DNA from: Georgenia sp. M64 | GTDB lineage: Bacteria; Actinomycetota; Actinomycetes; Actinomycetales; Actinomycetaceae | Direction of reading: 5' to 3' | NCBI RefSeq assembly: GCF_038049925.1 | Contig: NZ_CP145809.1 | Span: 1,364,001-1,428,000, forward strand | Length of the DNA: 64,000 nucleotides | In this document: one piece after another, positions 1-8,447 of the stretch | Layout: each line of letters opens with the position of its first letter | How positions within the stretch are numbered: position 1 is the stretch's first letter | The notes under the pieces: model-generated | Seen by the model: the letters and a program-made list of their open reading frames with translations, nothing else | Told to the model about the DNA's origin: nothing | Databases searched by the model: none | Position numbers and translations under genes: made by a program

Positions 1-13
1 CGAAGGAGCACCG

Positions 14-2098
14 ATGACGCTGCAGCCTCTCCTGCATGATCTCCTCGTCGCCACGATGGCCCCGGCCCAGGCGTGGTCGGCCCCGGACGGCCAGGTCCGC
101 CCGGCGGGAGCACAGGGGTTCTACGAGGGCGACGTGCGGGTCCTCTCCCGCGCAGAGGTCATGGTCGCCGGGGCCGAGCCGGAGACGATCTCCGCCGGGC
201 CCGCCGGCCCGGGAGCGGTCGAGGTGATCGCACTCCTCCGCGCCGTGGACGGACCCGGTGCCGATCCGACGGTCCGGCTGCGCCGCCGTCGGGAGGTCAG
301 TCCCGGGCAGGTGGTGGAGCACCTCGAGGTCGCCTCCGCCACCGCGGCGGCGGTGCGGGTGCCACTGACGGTGACACTCGGCGCCGATCTGGCGCAAATG
401 GACCGCATCAAGGCCGGCGAGTCACCTGCGCCGCTGCCAGCCGTGACCGACGGGAAGTCCGTCTCGTGGTCGGCCGAAGGCACCGACGTCGTGGTGCGCG
501 CGGACGGGGCGAAGGTGGACCTGTCCGACCCGGCGGCGCCGCGGCTGCTGTGGGTGCTGGACGTCCCACCGGGCGCCAACCGCTCCGTCACATGGGCAGT
601 CACCACCACACAGCCCGACTCCCCCATGCTCCCCGGACCAGGCGTTGCCACGTGGTCCACGCCCACCGTCCGGTGCGACGACAGGCGTCTGAGCGCCCTG
701 ATCGCTCGTGGGCTGGAGGACCTCGAGACCTTGCGCATGAGGGCGCGGTTCGCGCCCGACGACGTCTTCGTCGCGGCCGGCGCCCCTTGGTTCTTCACGC
801 TCTTCGGCCGGGACTCGCTGTGGGCCGCCCGCATGATGCTTCCGCTGGGGACGGAGCTCGCGGCAGGCACCCTCCGCGCACTCGCCGCCCGGCAGGGCAC
901 TGTGGTCGATCCCGAGACGGCGGAGCAGCCGGGGAAGATCCTCCACGAGGTGCGCGGCGCAGAGCTCGACCTCGGCGGCGGCTCAGTCCTGCCCCCGGTG
1001 TACTACGGAACGATCGACGCCACGCCGCTGTGGGTGTGCCTGCTCCACGACGCGTGGCGCTGGGGCATGCCCACGGACGAGGTCGAGGCCCTCCTGCCCA
1101 ATCTCGAAGCCGCCCTGGCGTGGATTGCCGACCACGGCGACTCTGACGGGGACGGCTTCCTGGAGTACCTCGACCAGACCGGCCGCGGCCTCGCCAACCA
1201 GGGGTGGAAGGACTCCGGCGACTCGGTACAGTGGCGCGACGGCACCCTGGCCCGCGGCCCCATCGCCCTCTGCGAAGTGCAGGCATACGCCCACGAGGCC
1301 GCCGTCTCCGGCGCCGCCCTGCTGGAGGCGTTCGGCCGCCCGGGCCCCGACCGGTGGCGAGGCTGGGCCGAGGCGATGCGCCGGCGGTTCCGCGGTGCCT
1401 TCTGGGTGGACGACGACCACGGCGGCTACCCCGCCATCGCGCTCGACGCCGACAAGCGGCCCGTCGACACCCTGACGAGCAACATCGGCCACCTCCTCGG
1501 CACCGGGCTGCTCACGAAGGAGGACGAGGTGCAGGTCGCCCGACGCCTCACCGACCTCGACTCCGGGTACGGGCTGCGCACTATGGCGACGACGTCTGCC
1601 GGGTACTGGCCGCTGCGGTACCACGGCGGCTCGGTCTGGACCCACGACACGGCCATCGCCGTCGCAGGCCTCGTGCGGGCTGGACACCCTGACGTCGCCG
1701 CCTCCTTGGCAGAGGGGCTGCTGGCCGCCTCGGCCGACGCCGGGTCACGGCTGCCCGAGCTCTACTCGGGCGACGCCCGGGGCACCGTGCCTGCGATGGT
1801 TCCCTACCCGGCGGCGTGCCGCCCGCAGGCCTGGTCGGCGGCGTCGGCGGTTGTGCTCCTCGGCGCCTTCCTGGGCCTGGAGCCCGATGTCCCGGCCGGG
1901 CGGCTGGGCGTCCGACCCGTCGTACCTGCGCCGTTCGGCGCCCTGGAGGTGCGGGGGCTGCAGGTCGCCGGCAGGGAGTTGACGGTCGCCGTCGATGCCG
2001 GAGGCCACGTCGTCACCGCGGAGACGTTGGCGCCGGTGCGGGTGGAGCCAGGCTCACCGTCTGGCCCGGATCCGCGAGCAGGGCTTGGCGGGTCCTGA
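14..2098 (+). CDS. glycogen debranching-type amylo-alpha-1,6-glucosidase
   Basis: This 694-residue protein looks like a cytoplasmic glycogen debranching or amylo-alpha-1,6-glucosidase-type enzyme that trims branched alpha-glucan. The first ~220 residues match the beta-rich GDE N-terminal domain (a FYEGDVRVLSR stretch near residue 37). The rest is an (alpha/alpha)6 glycoside hydrolase barrel with the family stretches PWFFTLFGRDSLW near residue 255, NQGWKDSGDSVQW near 395 and SNIGHLLGTGLL near 490. The ATG at 14 has a good ribosome site (GAAGGAG) 7 nt upstream. Nothing is truncated. It sits about 22 kb from glgC/glgA, which make the likely polymer. Trehalose- or sucrose-type substrates cannot be excluded from sequence alone. 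Confidence 0.85.
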   Translation: MTLQPLLHDLLVATMAPAQAWSAPDGQVRPAGAQGFYEGDVRVLSRAEVMVAGAEPETISAGPAGPGAVEVIALLRAVDGPGADPTVRLRRRREVSPGQVVEHLEVASATAAAVRVPLTVTLGADLAQMDRIKAGESPAPLPAVTDGKSVSWSAEGTDVVVRADGAKVDLSDPAAPRLLWVLDVPPGANRSVTWAVTTTQPDSPMLPGPGVATWSTPTVRCDDRRLSALIARGLEDLETLRMRARFAPDDVFVAAGAPWFFTLFGRDSLWAARMMLPLGTELAAGTLRALAARQGTVVDPETAEQPGKILHEVRGAELDLGGGSVLPPVYYGTIDATPLWVCLLHDAWRWGMPTDEVEALLPNLEAALAWIADHGDSDGDGFLEYLDQTGRGLANQGWKDSGDSVQWRDGTLARGPIALCEVQAYAHEAAVSGAALLEAFGRPGPDRWRGWAEAMRRRFRGAFWVDDDHGGYPAIALDADKRPVDTLTSNIGHLLGTGLLTKEDEVQVARRLTDLDSGYGLRTMATTSAGYWPLRYHGGSVWTHDTAIAVAGLVRAGHPDVAASLAEGLLAASADAGSRLPELYSGDARGTVPAMVPYPAACRPQAWSAASAVVLLGAFLGLEPDVPAGRLGVRPVVPAPFGALEVRGLQVAGRELTVAVDAGGHVVTAETLAPVRVEPGSPSGPDPRAGLGGS

Positions 2099-2116
2099 CG
2101 AGCAGACGCCCTTGGC

Positions 2117-2144
2117 GTTGGAACGGTGGAACGTTGGAACGGTG
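2117..2144. repeat. 12-bp direct repeat, two copies
   Basis: GTTGGAACGGTG occurs at 2117-2128 and again at 2133-2144 with a 4-bp spacer that itself repeats GAAC. It lies between the stop of the debranching enzyme and the left end of the IS remnant. The rest of 2145-2312 shows no gene I can support. Confidence 0.7.
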
Positions 2145-2312
2145 AGGCTTGAAAAATCTCGACCGTCCGGGTAAGGGGCATTTGTTTCATGGCTACGGCA
2201 TGCAGGCGGCAAGGGAGGGCACCAACCGGCGGCAACGGCCCCGCCCGCACATCCGGGCCCGGCTTCGCCTCGTGTCGCGTGCCATGCATCGGACCGGTGT
2301 CGCCGGCTCTCT

Positions 2313-3700
2313 GGCTCTTCGCAGCAGGGTGTAGAGGGGAAGCGGGCGCGTCGGTCGCCGGATAGGGGTCGAGGCCTTCCGATGATGGGAGTTCTCACGC
2401 TGCCCATCCGAAGGACCTCGAGTGTCTGACGCTACCCTCGCTCGCCCTGAGCTGACCACGGTCGCCCGCCTCGACGAGCTCAGCCTCGATGTCGGCCAAC
2501 GCCTCGAGCCCGATCGTGCAATCCTGGCCTGCCGGGTCGTGGAGCATGACAGCTGGTGCCGGCGGTGCGCGTGCGAATGCAGCCGCGGGACACCGTCACC
2601 CGGCGGCCGGCGCACGAGCCGCTCGGGTGGCGTCCCATGACGCTGGAGATCACTGTGCGCCGCTACTGGTGTACCCGGTGCGGGCACCTGTGCCGCCCGG
2701 ACACCACCGCCGCGGCTGAGCCGCGGGCGAGGCTCTCGGGCCGGGGCCTAGTCTGGGCGCTGGAGGTCATCGTGTGCCAGCACCTGACCGTCGCCCGCGT
2801 CGCCGAATGACTCGGGGGTGTCGTGCAACACCGCCACGCGGCGGTCCTGGCCGAAGGCCGCCACATCTTGATCGAGGACTCTGCCCGGTTCGACGGCGTC
2901 ACGGTCGTGGGGGTCGACGAGCACGCCTGGCGGCACACCCGCCGCGGCGAGAAGTACGTCACCGTCATCAACGACCTCACCCCGATCCGGGAAGGGACCG
3001 GGTCCTCGCGGTTGCTGGACATGGTCGAGGGCCGCTCCAAGCAGGCGTGCAAGCCGTGGCTGAGCGAGCGCCCGCAGGAATGGCGCGACGGCGTCGAGAG
3101 GTCGCTATGGACGATTTCACCGGGTTCAAGACCGCGACCGCCGAGAAACTGACCCACGCCGTGACCGTGATGGACCCCTTCCACGTCCTGCGATTTGCCG
3201 GCCATGCACTGGACCACTGGCACAAGGGCGACCCGCTCTACACCGCCCGCCGAACCCCGCACACCCTCGCCGACCTGCTCACCGGCAGACAGCAGGACCG
3301 ACCGAGCAGGCTCTTCGCCACCGACGCCCACGTCGAGGTCGAGACCACCTGTGCCATCTACCAGCGGATGATCACCGCCTACCACGAACCCGACAAGACC
3401 CGATGCCGACACACCATGCAACACCTGCTGATCGACTCGCTCAGCCACGGCGTCCCCGGCGTCGCTGACAGAGGTCGTCACGCTCCGCCGCACCCTCCAG
3501 AAGCGGGCCGCCGACGTCCTGGCCTACTTCGACAGACCCGGCACCGGCAACAGACCGACAGAGGCGATCAACGCACCTCTCGAGCACCTACGCGGCTCCG
3601 CCATCGGCTTCCGCAACCTCACAAACTACATCGCCATATCAAAGCTGGAGACCCGCTCCTGTCGGTCCCCCTGTGTCCGCGTCGTGACCACTGTTCCGTT
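2313..3700 (+). mobile_element. decayed ISL3-family insertion sequence
   Basis: A GGCTCTTCGCAGCAGGG stretch at 2313 looks like the terminal inverted repeat of an ISL3-family element, whose ends commonly begin GG(C/G)TCTTC or similar. It is followed about 110 bp later by a broken ISL3 transposase. No matching right inverted repeat or target duplication is visible between 3660 and 3757, so the right end appears lost or too diverged. The element borders a region of lower GC holding cydAB and the CtaG-like genes. It is therefore a plausible scar of the event that brought them in, but that link is inference. Confidence 0.6.
2422..3664 (+). pseudogene. ISL3-family transposase, multiply frameshifted
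   Basis: The reading frame of an ISL3 transposase can be followed only by changing frame. An N-terminal piece (from 2422) breaks near 2540, before the zinc-binding Cys pairs. A second piece (2556-2810) has the YWCTRCGH motif and ends in a stop after VARVAE. A third (2823-3100) has GVDEHAWRHTRRG with the first catalytic Asp. Another shift leads to VAMDDFTGFK with the second Asp, and a further shift near 3470 leads to PTEAINAPLEHLRGSAIGFRNLTNY with the catalytic Glu. About 17 residues seem missing after LDHW. At least four frame breaks plus a stop make it non-functional. Confidence 0.85.
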
Positions 3701-3756
3701 TCTGGTAGCGGGTGGCTCATCGGGCCCGCCGGCGCGGCCAGCCGTATGGTGCCTTC

Positions 3757-5169
3757 ATGACGTACGACCTTGTGACGCTTGTCACGACTGCTGGAGACCC
3801 CGCTGGGCTGCTCCCGGCGCGGCAGCAGATGGCGCTGTCACTCGGATGGCACATCATCTTGGCGTCGTTCGGGGTGGGGTTCCCGGCCATGATCTTCGTC
3901 GCGCACTGGCGCGGTCTTGTCCGCAAGAACCCGGTGGCGCTGGGCCTGGCTCAACGGTGGGCGAAGGCTTCCGCGGTCCTGTTCGCCATCGGCGCGGTCT
4001 CCGGGACGGTGCTGAGCTTCGAGATGGGGCTGCTCTGGCCTGGTCTGATGGGTCGGTTCGGGGACGTGCTGGGCCTGGCGTTCGCGCTCGAGGGGCTGTC
4101 GTTCTTCGTCGAGGCCATCTTCCTCGGGATCTACTTGTACGGGTGGGGGCGCATGTCGCCCCGGTTGCATCTGTTCATGGTGGTGCCGATGGCGATCGCC
4201 GGTGTAGTAGGCACATTCTGCGTGATCTCGGTCAACGCATGGATGAATGCGCCCGCCGGCTTTCGTATCGTCAACGGTGAGGTCACCGACGTGGACCCCT
4301 GGGCGGCGATGTTCAACGACATCGCCGTGCCGCAGTTCCTGCACATGTGGCTTGCGGCCTACATGGTGGTGGGTTTCACCATCGCGGGCGTGTACGCGGT
4401 GGGGATGCTGCGGGACCGGCGCGACCAGCACCACCGGCTCGGCTTGATGATCCCGTTCGTCTTCGCCAGTGTCGCCGCTGTCATCCAGCCCGTGGCGGGG
4501 CATGTTCTCGGCAGTGACCTGGCCGATCGCCAGCCCGCCAAGCTGGCCGCCTTCGAGCTGGCCACCACCACGGAGAGTCCCTCGCCGCTGCGAGTCGGGG
4601 GCGTACTGATCGACGGCGAGGTGTACGGGGCGCTTGAGATTCCGATGCTCGGGTCGCTCATTGCACGTGGCTCGTTCACCGAGCCAGTGCCTGGGCTGGA
4701 CACCATCCCGGTCGAGAATCAGCCACCGGTCAACCTTGTGCACTGGGCGTTCCAGACGATGGTCGGCATCGGTACGCTGCTCGCCCTGGCGGTGGTCGTC
4801 TACTGGGTTTTGCGCTGGCGCCGCCGCGATCTCCTTGAGCATGCGTGGTTCCTACGGTTCGTGGCCGTCACCGGTCCGCTGGCCGTCATCGCGGTCGAGT
4901 CCGGATGGGTCGCCACCGAGGTGGGCCGGCAGCCGTGGACGGTCTACGGCATTTTGCGCACCGTTGACGCCGCCGGTGCCAACTCTTACGGGCTGTGGTG
5001 GCTACTGGGCACGACCGCGGTCGTCTACACCGGGATGACGATCGGTGCGGTGGTCGTGCTGCGGTCGATGGCCCGGCGGTGGCGCGCGGGGGAACATGAT
5101 TTGCCGAGCCCGTATGCCCCGCGAGCCCGGCTAGAGCACCAGGACGGTCCCCACGGCGGTGCGTCATGA
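3757..5169 (+). CDS. cydA: cytochrome bd ubiquinol/menaquinol oxidase subunit I
   Basis: This is subunit I of the membrane quinol oxidase that reduces O2 to water and carries the b558, b595 and d hemes. The 470-residue protein has nine or so membrane segments, an N-terminal GWHIILASFGVGF segment with the axial His, a FLHMWLAAY segment carrying the second His, and the hallmark WVATEVGRQPW stretch near residue 385. It is shorter than the E. coli protein and seems to lack a long Q-loop insertion, as in many actinobacterial or CIO-type forms. The ATG at 3757 was chosen because upstream codons read into the IS scar. It overlaps cydB by 4 nt (ATGA). No cydDC follows, unlike in many genomes. Confidence 0.95.
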   Translation: MTYDLVTLVTTAGDPAGLLPARQQMALSLGWHIILASFGVGFPAMIFVAHWRGLVRKNPVALGLAQRWAKASAVLFAIGAVSGTVLSFEMGLLWPGLMGRFGDVLGLAFALEGLSFFVEAIFLGIYLYGWGRMSPRLHLFMVVPMAIAGVVGTFCVISVNAWMNAPAGFRIVNGEVTDVDPWAAMFNDIAVPQFLHMWLAAYMVVGFTIAGVYAVGMLRDRRDQHHRLGLMIPFVFASVAAVIQPVAGHVLGSDLADRQPAKLAAFELATTTESPSPLRVGGVLIDGEVYGALEIPMLGSLIARGSFTEPVPGLDTIPVENQPPVNLVHWAFQTMVGIGTLLALAVVVYWVLRWRRRDLLEHAWFLRFVAVTGPLAVIAVESGWVATEVGRQPWTVYGILRTVDAAGANSYGLWWLLGTTAVVYTGMTIGAVVVLRSMARRWRAGEHDLPSPYAPRARLEHQDGPHGGAS

Positions 5170-6170
5170 CGACGCTAGCTGTCGCGGTGGCCGCTGCCAT
5201 GTTCGTCGGCCTGACGGCGTACGCGGTGCTCGGCGGCGCGGACTTCGGATCCGGCTTCTACGACCTCACCGCGGGCGATGCGGCGCGCGGTGCCGAGCTG
5301 CGGACCCAGGTCGACCACAGCATCGGCCCCGTCTGGGAAGCGAACCATGTCTGGCTGATCTACGTGCTGGTCATGTGGTGGACGGGCTTTCCCACCGCGT
5401 TTGCCGCCGCGATGACCACCTTGTTCGTGCCGCTGCTGCTCGCGCTGTTTGGCATCGTGCTGCGCGGCGCCAGCTTCGCCTTTCGCAAGTACTCCGCGAC
5501 CCTGGCACAGGCCCGTTTCCATGGCGCACTGTTCGCCGCCTCGTCGCTGGTGGCCCCGTTCTTCCTCGGCACCGTGGCGGGGGCGATCGCCTCCGGGCGC
5601 GTCCCCGCTCAGGGCGGGGGTGACCCCTGGTCGTCCTGGCTGAACCCCACCTCCCTGCTCGTCGGTGTCCTCACCGTCGCGTCCTGTGCCTTCCTCGCCG
5701 GGACGTTCCTCACCGCCGACGCGGCACGGTCCGGTCGTGAGGACCTCGCCGCAAGCCTGCGTCGGCGCACCGTTGTGGTCGGTGCGGTCACCGGTGTGCT
5801 GGCACTCGGTGTACTCGTCCCGATCGGATACGACGCGCCGACCCTCGCCGAGGGGCTGACGACACGTGCGGCACCCCTGATCGCCACGTCCATCGTTGGT
5901 GGTATCGGCGCCCTGGTGCTACTGGTGCGCCGCCGCCACACCGCGGCCCGAGCGGGCGCGGTCGTGGCCGTCGTATCCGTCATCGTCGGATGGGGCGTCG
6001 CGCAGTACCCCTGGATGCTCGTCGACGAGCTCACGATCACCGCGGCCGCCGGCGCGCCCGCGACCCTGCGTGCGCTCCTGCTCGTCGCCGCGCTGGCCGC
6101 AGTCATCGTGCTGCCACCGCTGGTGTACCTGCTGCGCCTGACGCAGAGCGAGTCCTGGACCCAGCACTGA
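5166..6170 (+). CDS. cydB: cytochrome bd oxidase subunit II
   Basis: CydB is the second structural subunit of the bd oxidase. The 334-residue protein has the family start YAVLGGADFGSGFYDL and the diagnostic VWEANHVWLIYVLVMWWTGFP stretch around residues 58-78. About eight membrane helices follow. The start overlaps the cydA stop (ATGA), so the two are translationally coupled. It converges with the CtaG-like gene, with 142 bp between them and no strong hairpin. Codon choice is slightly less G/C-biased than in the flanking chromosome, as for cydA. Confidence 0.95.
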   Translation: MTTLAVAVAAAMFVGLTAYAVLGGADFGSGFYDLTAGDAARGAELRTQVDHSIGPVWEANHVWLIYVLVMWWTGFPTAFAAAMTTLFVPLLLALFGIVLRGASFAFRKYSATLAQARFHGALFAASSLVAPFFLGTVAGAIASGRVPAQGGGDPWSSWLNPTSLLVGVLTVASCAFLAGTFLTADAARSGREDLAASLRRRTVVVGAVTGVLALGVLVPIGYDAPTLAEGLTTRAAPLIATSIVGGIGALVLLVRRRHTAARAGAVVAVVSVIVGWGVAQYPWMLVDELTITAAAGAPATLRALLLVAALAAVIVLPPLVYLLRLTQSESWTQH

Positions 6171-6312
6171 ATCCGCGGCAATCCACAAGGGCCACTCCCA
6201 AGCCTTTTCACGCGTTCGCACCGGTCCCAAGTCACTGGCCCGTGGGCGGTGACATCTCGCAGCGCGAGTGGTGCATGGCTCATGACGCAGGTCGCCAGGA
6301 GGACAAAGGAGA

Positions 6313-7158
6313 CTAGGCCGGCGCGGTGACGGCATCGTGAACGTTGGCGACGCCCCTGTGCCTCGACCGAGCGTGGTACCAGGTGGCGAAGAAGGTTACG
6401 GCGAGGGCGATCTCGGCGAGGTCTCCGCCGTAGTACATGACCTGTGCCGCCTGCTCCATCTCGGCGGCCGCGTGGCCGCCGCCCGGGGGCAGCGCGGACG
6501 CTCTGGCATACAGCATCTTGGCGAGATAGGCGTGCGAGGCCGCTGTGAGGACGAGCGCAACGAGACGCGCACGCGGGCCGGGGCGGTGGGGTGCCGGGTC
6601 GGGCCCGACGATCGCCCAGGTGAAGAGGGTGCCGGCAAGTACGAAATGTATGTTGATCACCCAGTGGAGCAGCGCGCTGTGCATGCTCGCGGCGTACAGA
6701 CCGGTTAGGTAAAGGACGTACAGGCCGCCCATGTCGATCACACCGGCGACCATGGGGTGGGACGTGACACGAACTGGAAAACTGTCGAGCACGGTTGCGA
6801 TTCGCCGCCGATTCTTCGTGGACGAGGCGCCCAGCAGCAGGGTCACCGGTGCCGCCAGCACCAGGCCCAGCGGGGCATACATGCCCAGCAGCAGGTGCTG
6901 GACCATGTGGCCGCGCGCATCGGTGTGAACCAGGTCGGTCATCAACGGCGAGACCCCGGACGCCAGCAGGACCACGCCGGCCACCCAGGCGCCCGTGCGC
7001 CACCCGCTCCACCGACGGCCCATCGCCCGGCGCCGGCGCGCCACCATGCCCAGGTAGCCGCCGATGAGTACCACCGTGAGAACAACGGGAAGAAGCCACC
7101 CGATGCCCTCCGCAACGAGCGCGTCCCGCATCGGGTTGTGCAGATGAGCGCTGTTCAT
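6313..7158 (-). CDS. CtaG-like (caa3_CtaG) cytochrome c oxidase assembly membrane protein
   Basis: A 281-residue polytopic membrane protein of the caa3_CtaG family, which in Bacillus is needed for assembly or copper loading of caa3 oxidase. Visible family features are HMVQHLLLGMYAPLGLVLAAPVTLLL, LLHWVINIHFVLAGTLFTWAI and a His-rich GGGHAAAEMEQAAQVMYYGGDLAEIALA segment, with conserved His residues in membrane segments. The start at 7158 overlaps the stop of the upstream DUF2243 gene by 4 nt (ATGA), so the two form one transcription unit. A role in copper or heme-copper oxidase assembly is family knowledge; its partner here is unknown. Confidence 0.85.
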   Translation of the reverse strand: MNSAHLHNPMRDALVAEGIGWLLPVVLTVVLIGGYLGMVARRRRAMGRRWSGWRTGAWVAGVVLLASGVSPLMTDLVHTDARGHMVQHLLLGMYAPLGLVLAAPVTLLLGASSTKNRRRIATVLDSFPVRVTSHPMVAGVIDMGGLYVLYLTGLYAASMHSALLHWVINIHFVLAGTLFTWAIVGPDPAPHRPGPRARLVALVLTAASHAYLAKMLYARASALPPGGGHAAAEMEQAAQVMYYGGDLAEIALAVTFFATWYHARSRHRGVANVHDAVTAPA

Positions 7159-7643
7159 CCCCGCGACGCCGTCGCCGGTGCCGTGGCCTCGTCCCGGCTG
7201 CGCAGCGCCAGCACGACGCCGGTCAGCAGGAGCACGAGACCAGCGGAGTTCCATGCCACGTCGTAAGGCAGCAGATCCACGCCGTAGCGGACCTGGTGCA
7301 GACCCAGCACCTTGTGGTCGACGAGCCCGTCGAACAGCTGGAAGCCACCCAGGCCGAGGAACGTCCCTGCCCACGCAGACCTCGGCGCGAGCGCCCGCCG
7401 CCGCCGCAGGTCCGCGAACCAGAAGAACCCACCGACGATGAGGACCAGCTCCCCCGCGTGCAGGAGTCCGTCGGACATCAACGCGACCGCGCTGGTGGAC
7501 TGGTCGTAGAAGTGGTGCCAGGCCAGGATCTGATGAAAGACGATCTCGTCGATGGCCGCCATCAGCCCGACCCCGATCATCGCCGCCGCGAGGATCGATG
7601 ACCGGCGCGCATTCGTTCCCGGGTCGGGGGACGGACTCGTCAC
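7155..7643 (-). CDS. DUF2243 family membrane protein
   Basis: A 162-residue protein with four predicted membrane segments. It matches DUF2243: GLMAAIDEIVFHQILAWHHFYD near residue 30, then LMSDGLLHAGELVLIVGGFFWFADL, and GGFQLFDGLVDHKVLGLHQVRYGVDLLPYDVAWN. The many membrane-facing His residues suggest metal or heme binding, but no function is established. I chose the GTG at 7643 because it has a clean GGAGG 5 nt upstream; the longer frame reads into non-conserved sequence. It is the first gene of a two-gene unit with the CtaG-like gene, a pairing that suggests a shared role in oxidase biogenesis. Confidence 0.8.
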   Translation of the reverse strand: MTSPSPDPGTNARRSSILAAAMIGVGLMAAIDEIVFHQILAWHHFYDQSTSAVALMSDGLLHAGELVLIVGGFFWFADLRRRRALAPRSAWAGTFLGLGGFQLFDGLVDHKVLGLHQVRYGVDLLPYDVAWNSAGLVLLLTGVVLALRSRDEATAPATASRG

Positions 7644-8447
7644 GGAAACCTCCAGGGCGGCTCTGGGCACTTGTCCAACAACATCAAACCGCGTCCGGAC
7701 ATCACCCGCACCCACACGCGAACCATCCGGCCCCGCGGTCAGGTGCTTCCTGAGCCGGGGCGGCGCGGCTCTCGCCACCGCTGCTCGAGTCCTCCCTCGA
7801 TTGCCCGTCGCCGGTGTGATCGGCGAAACGGTTGAATAACAAAGGAGCCGGCGTGCAACCGGGCTTGTCGTGAAGAGAAGGGCGGGCGGGCTCCCTCGAT
7901 GGTGGCAAGCTGGTGTTGCACCACTCGAAATCTCCTACGTGAGAGGCAGACCAGCGCCATCGCGGTTGTCGGCAACGCTCGAAACCGAGGCGGATCCGAC
8001 GGGGCTCGGTAGAGTGATGGTGGTGGGTGCGCTACCCATCCGAGATCACGACGATACCGTCGGGGTCTCGCCACCTCCGCTTCGCCGGGGGAGAGCGCAT
8101 ACGGCCCTGTTCCCCCATGGTTCCCCCACAGCGTCCAAGCTCAGAGCGAAACCCCAGGCCAGGACAGGTTCGGACAGTTCAACGTCTGAGAGCCGCGCCG
8201 GCCTCCCGCGTCGTCGGTCGCGTCCCTGACGGGGCGACGACCCGGGGCGGGCCGCCGCGTCGCCGGCCAGCCGTGGCCTCGGCCCGGCACCCCACGGGGT
8301 GCCGGGCCGTCGTCGTCCCCGGGTGCTTCCGGGACGCGGAAGAAGTTCCGTGATCTGGAAAAACCTGTCCAAACCTCCTTCCGTAAGGACGGTCCGTGCC
8401 CTAGCGTGTGCCGAACGTCACCACGACGGACTCACCCAGGAGGTCAT
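7644..8447. other. 800-bp intergenic region at the right edge of the low-GC island
   Basis: No reading frame here looks coding: none has a ribosome site and a recognisable product. There is no tRNA-like cloverleaf that I can see. The segment contains a strong GC hairpin at 8281-8308, and GC rises to the chromosomal level at about 8200. The 7850-8170 part reads like degraded sequence. Confidence 0.5.
8281..8308. terminator. 13-bp GC hairpin, terminator-like
   Basis: GGCCCGGCACCCC at 8281-8293 is followed after 2 nt by its perfect complement at 8296-8308. There is no T-run, as is usual for hairpins in high-GC actinobacteria. It could insulate the permease gene from the island; which transcript it ends is unclear. 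Confidence 0.5.

Noticed and set aside
3664-3756. Right inverted repeat of the ISL3 element
   Set aside because: No stretch matches the complement of the left end GGCTCTTCGCAGCAGGG well enough. A short GGCTCAT at ~3714 is not convincing.
8281-8308. Purine riboswitch ahead of the permease gene
   Set aside because: The region forms only a simple GC hairpin; no three-way junction pattern is visible.
7644-8447. A tRNA or attachment site in the long gene-free region
   Set aside because: I found no anticodon/T-arm pattern and no pair of direct repeats that could be att sites.
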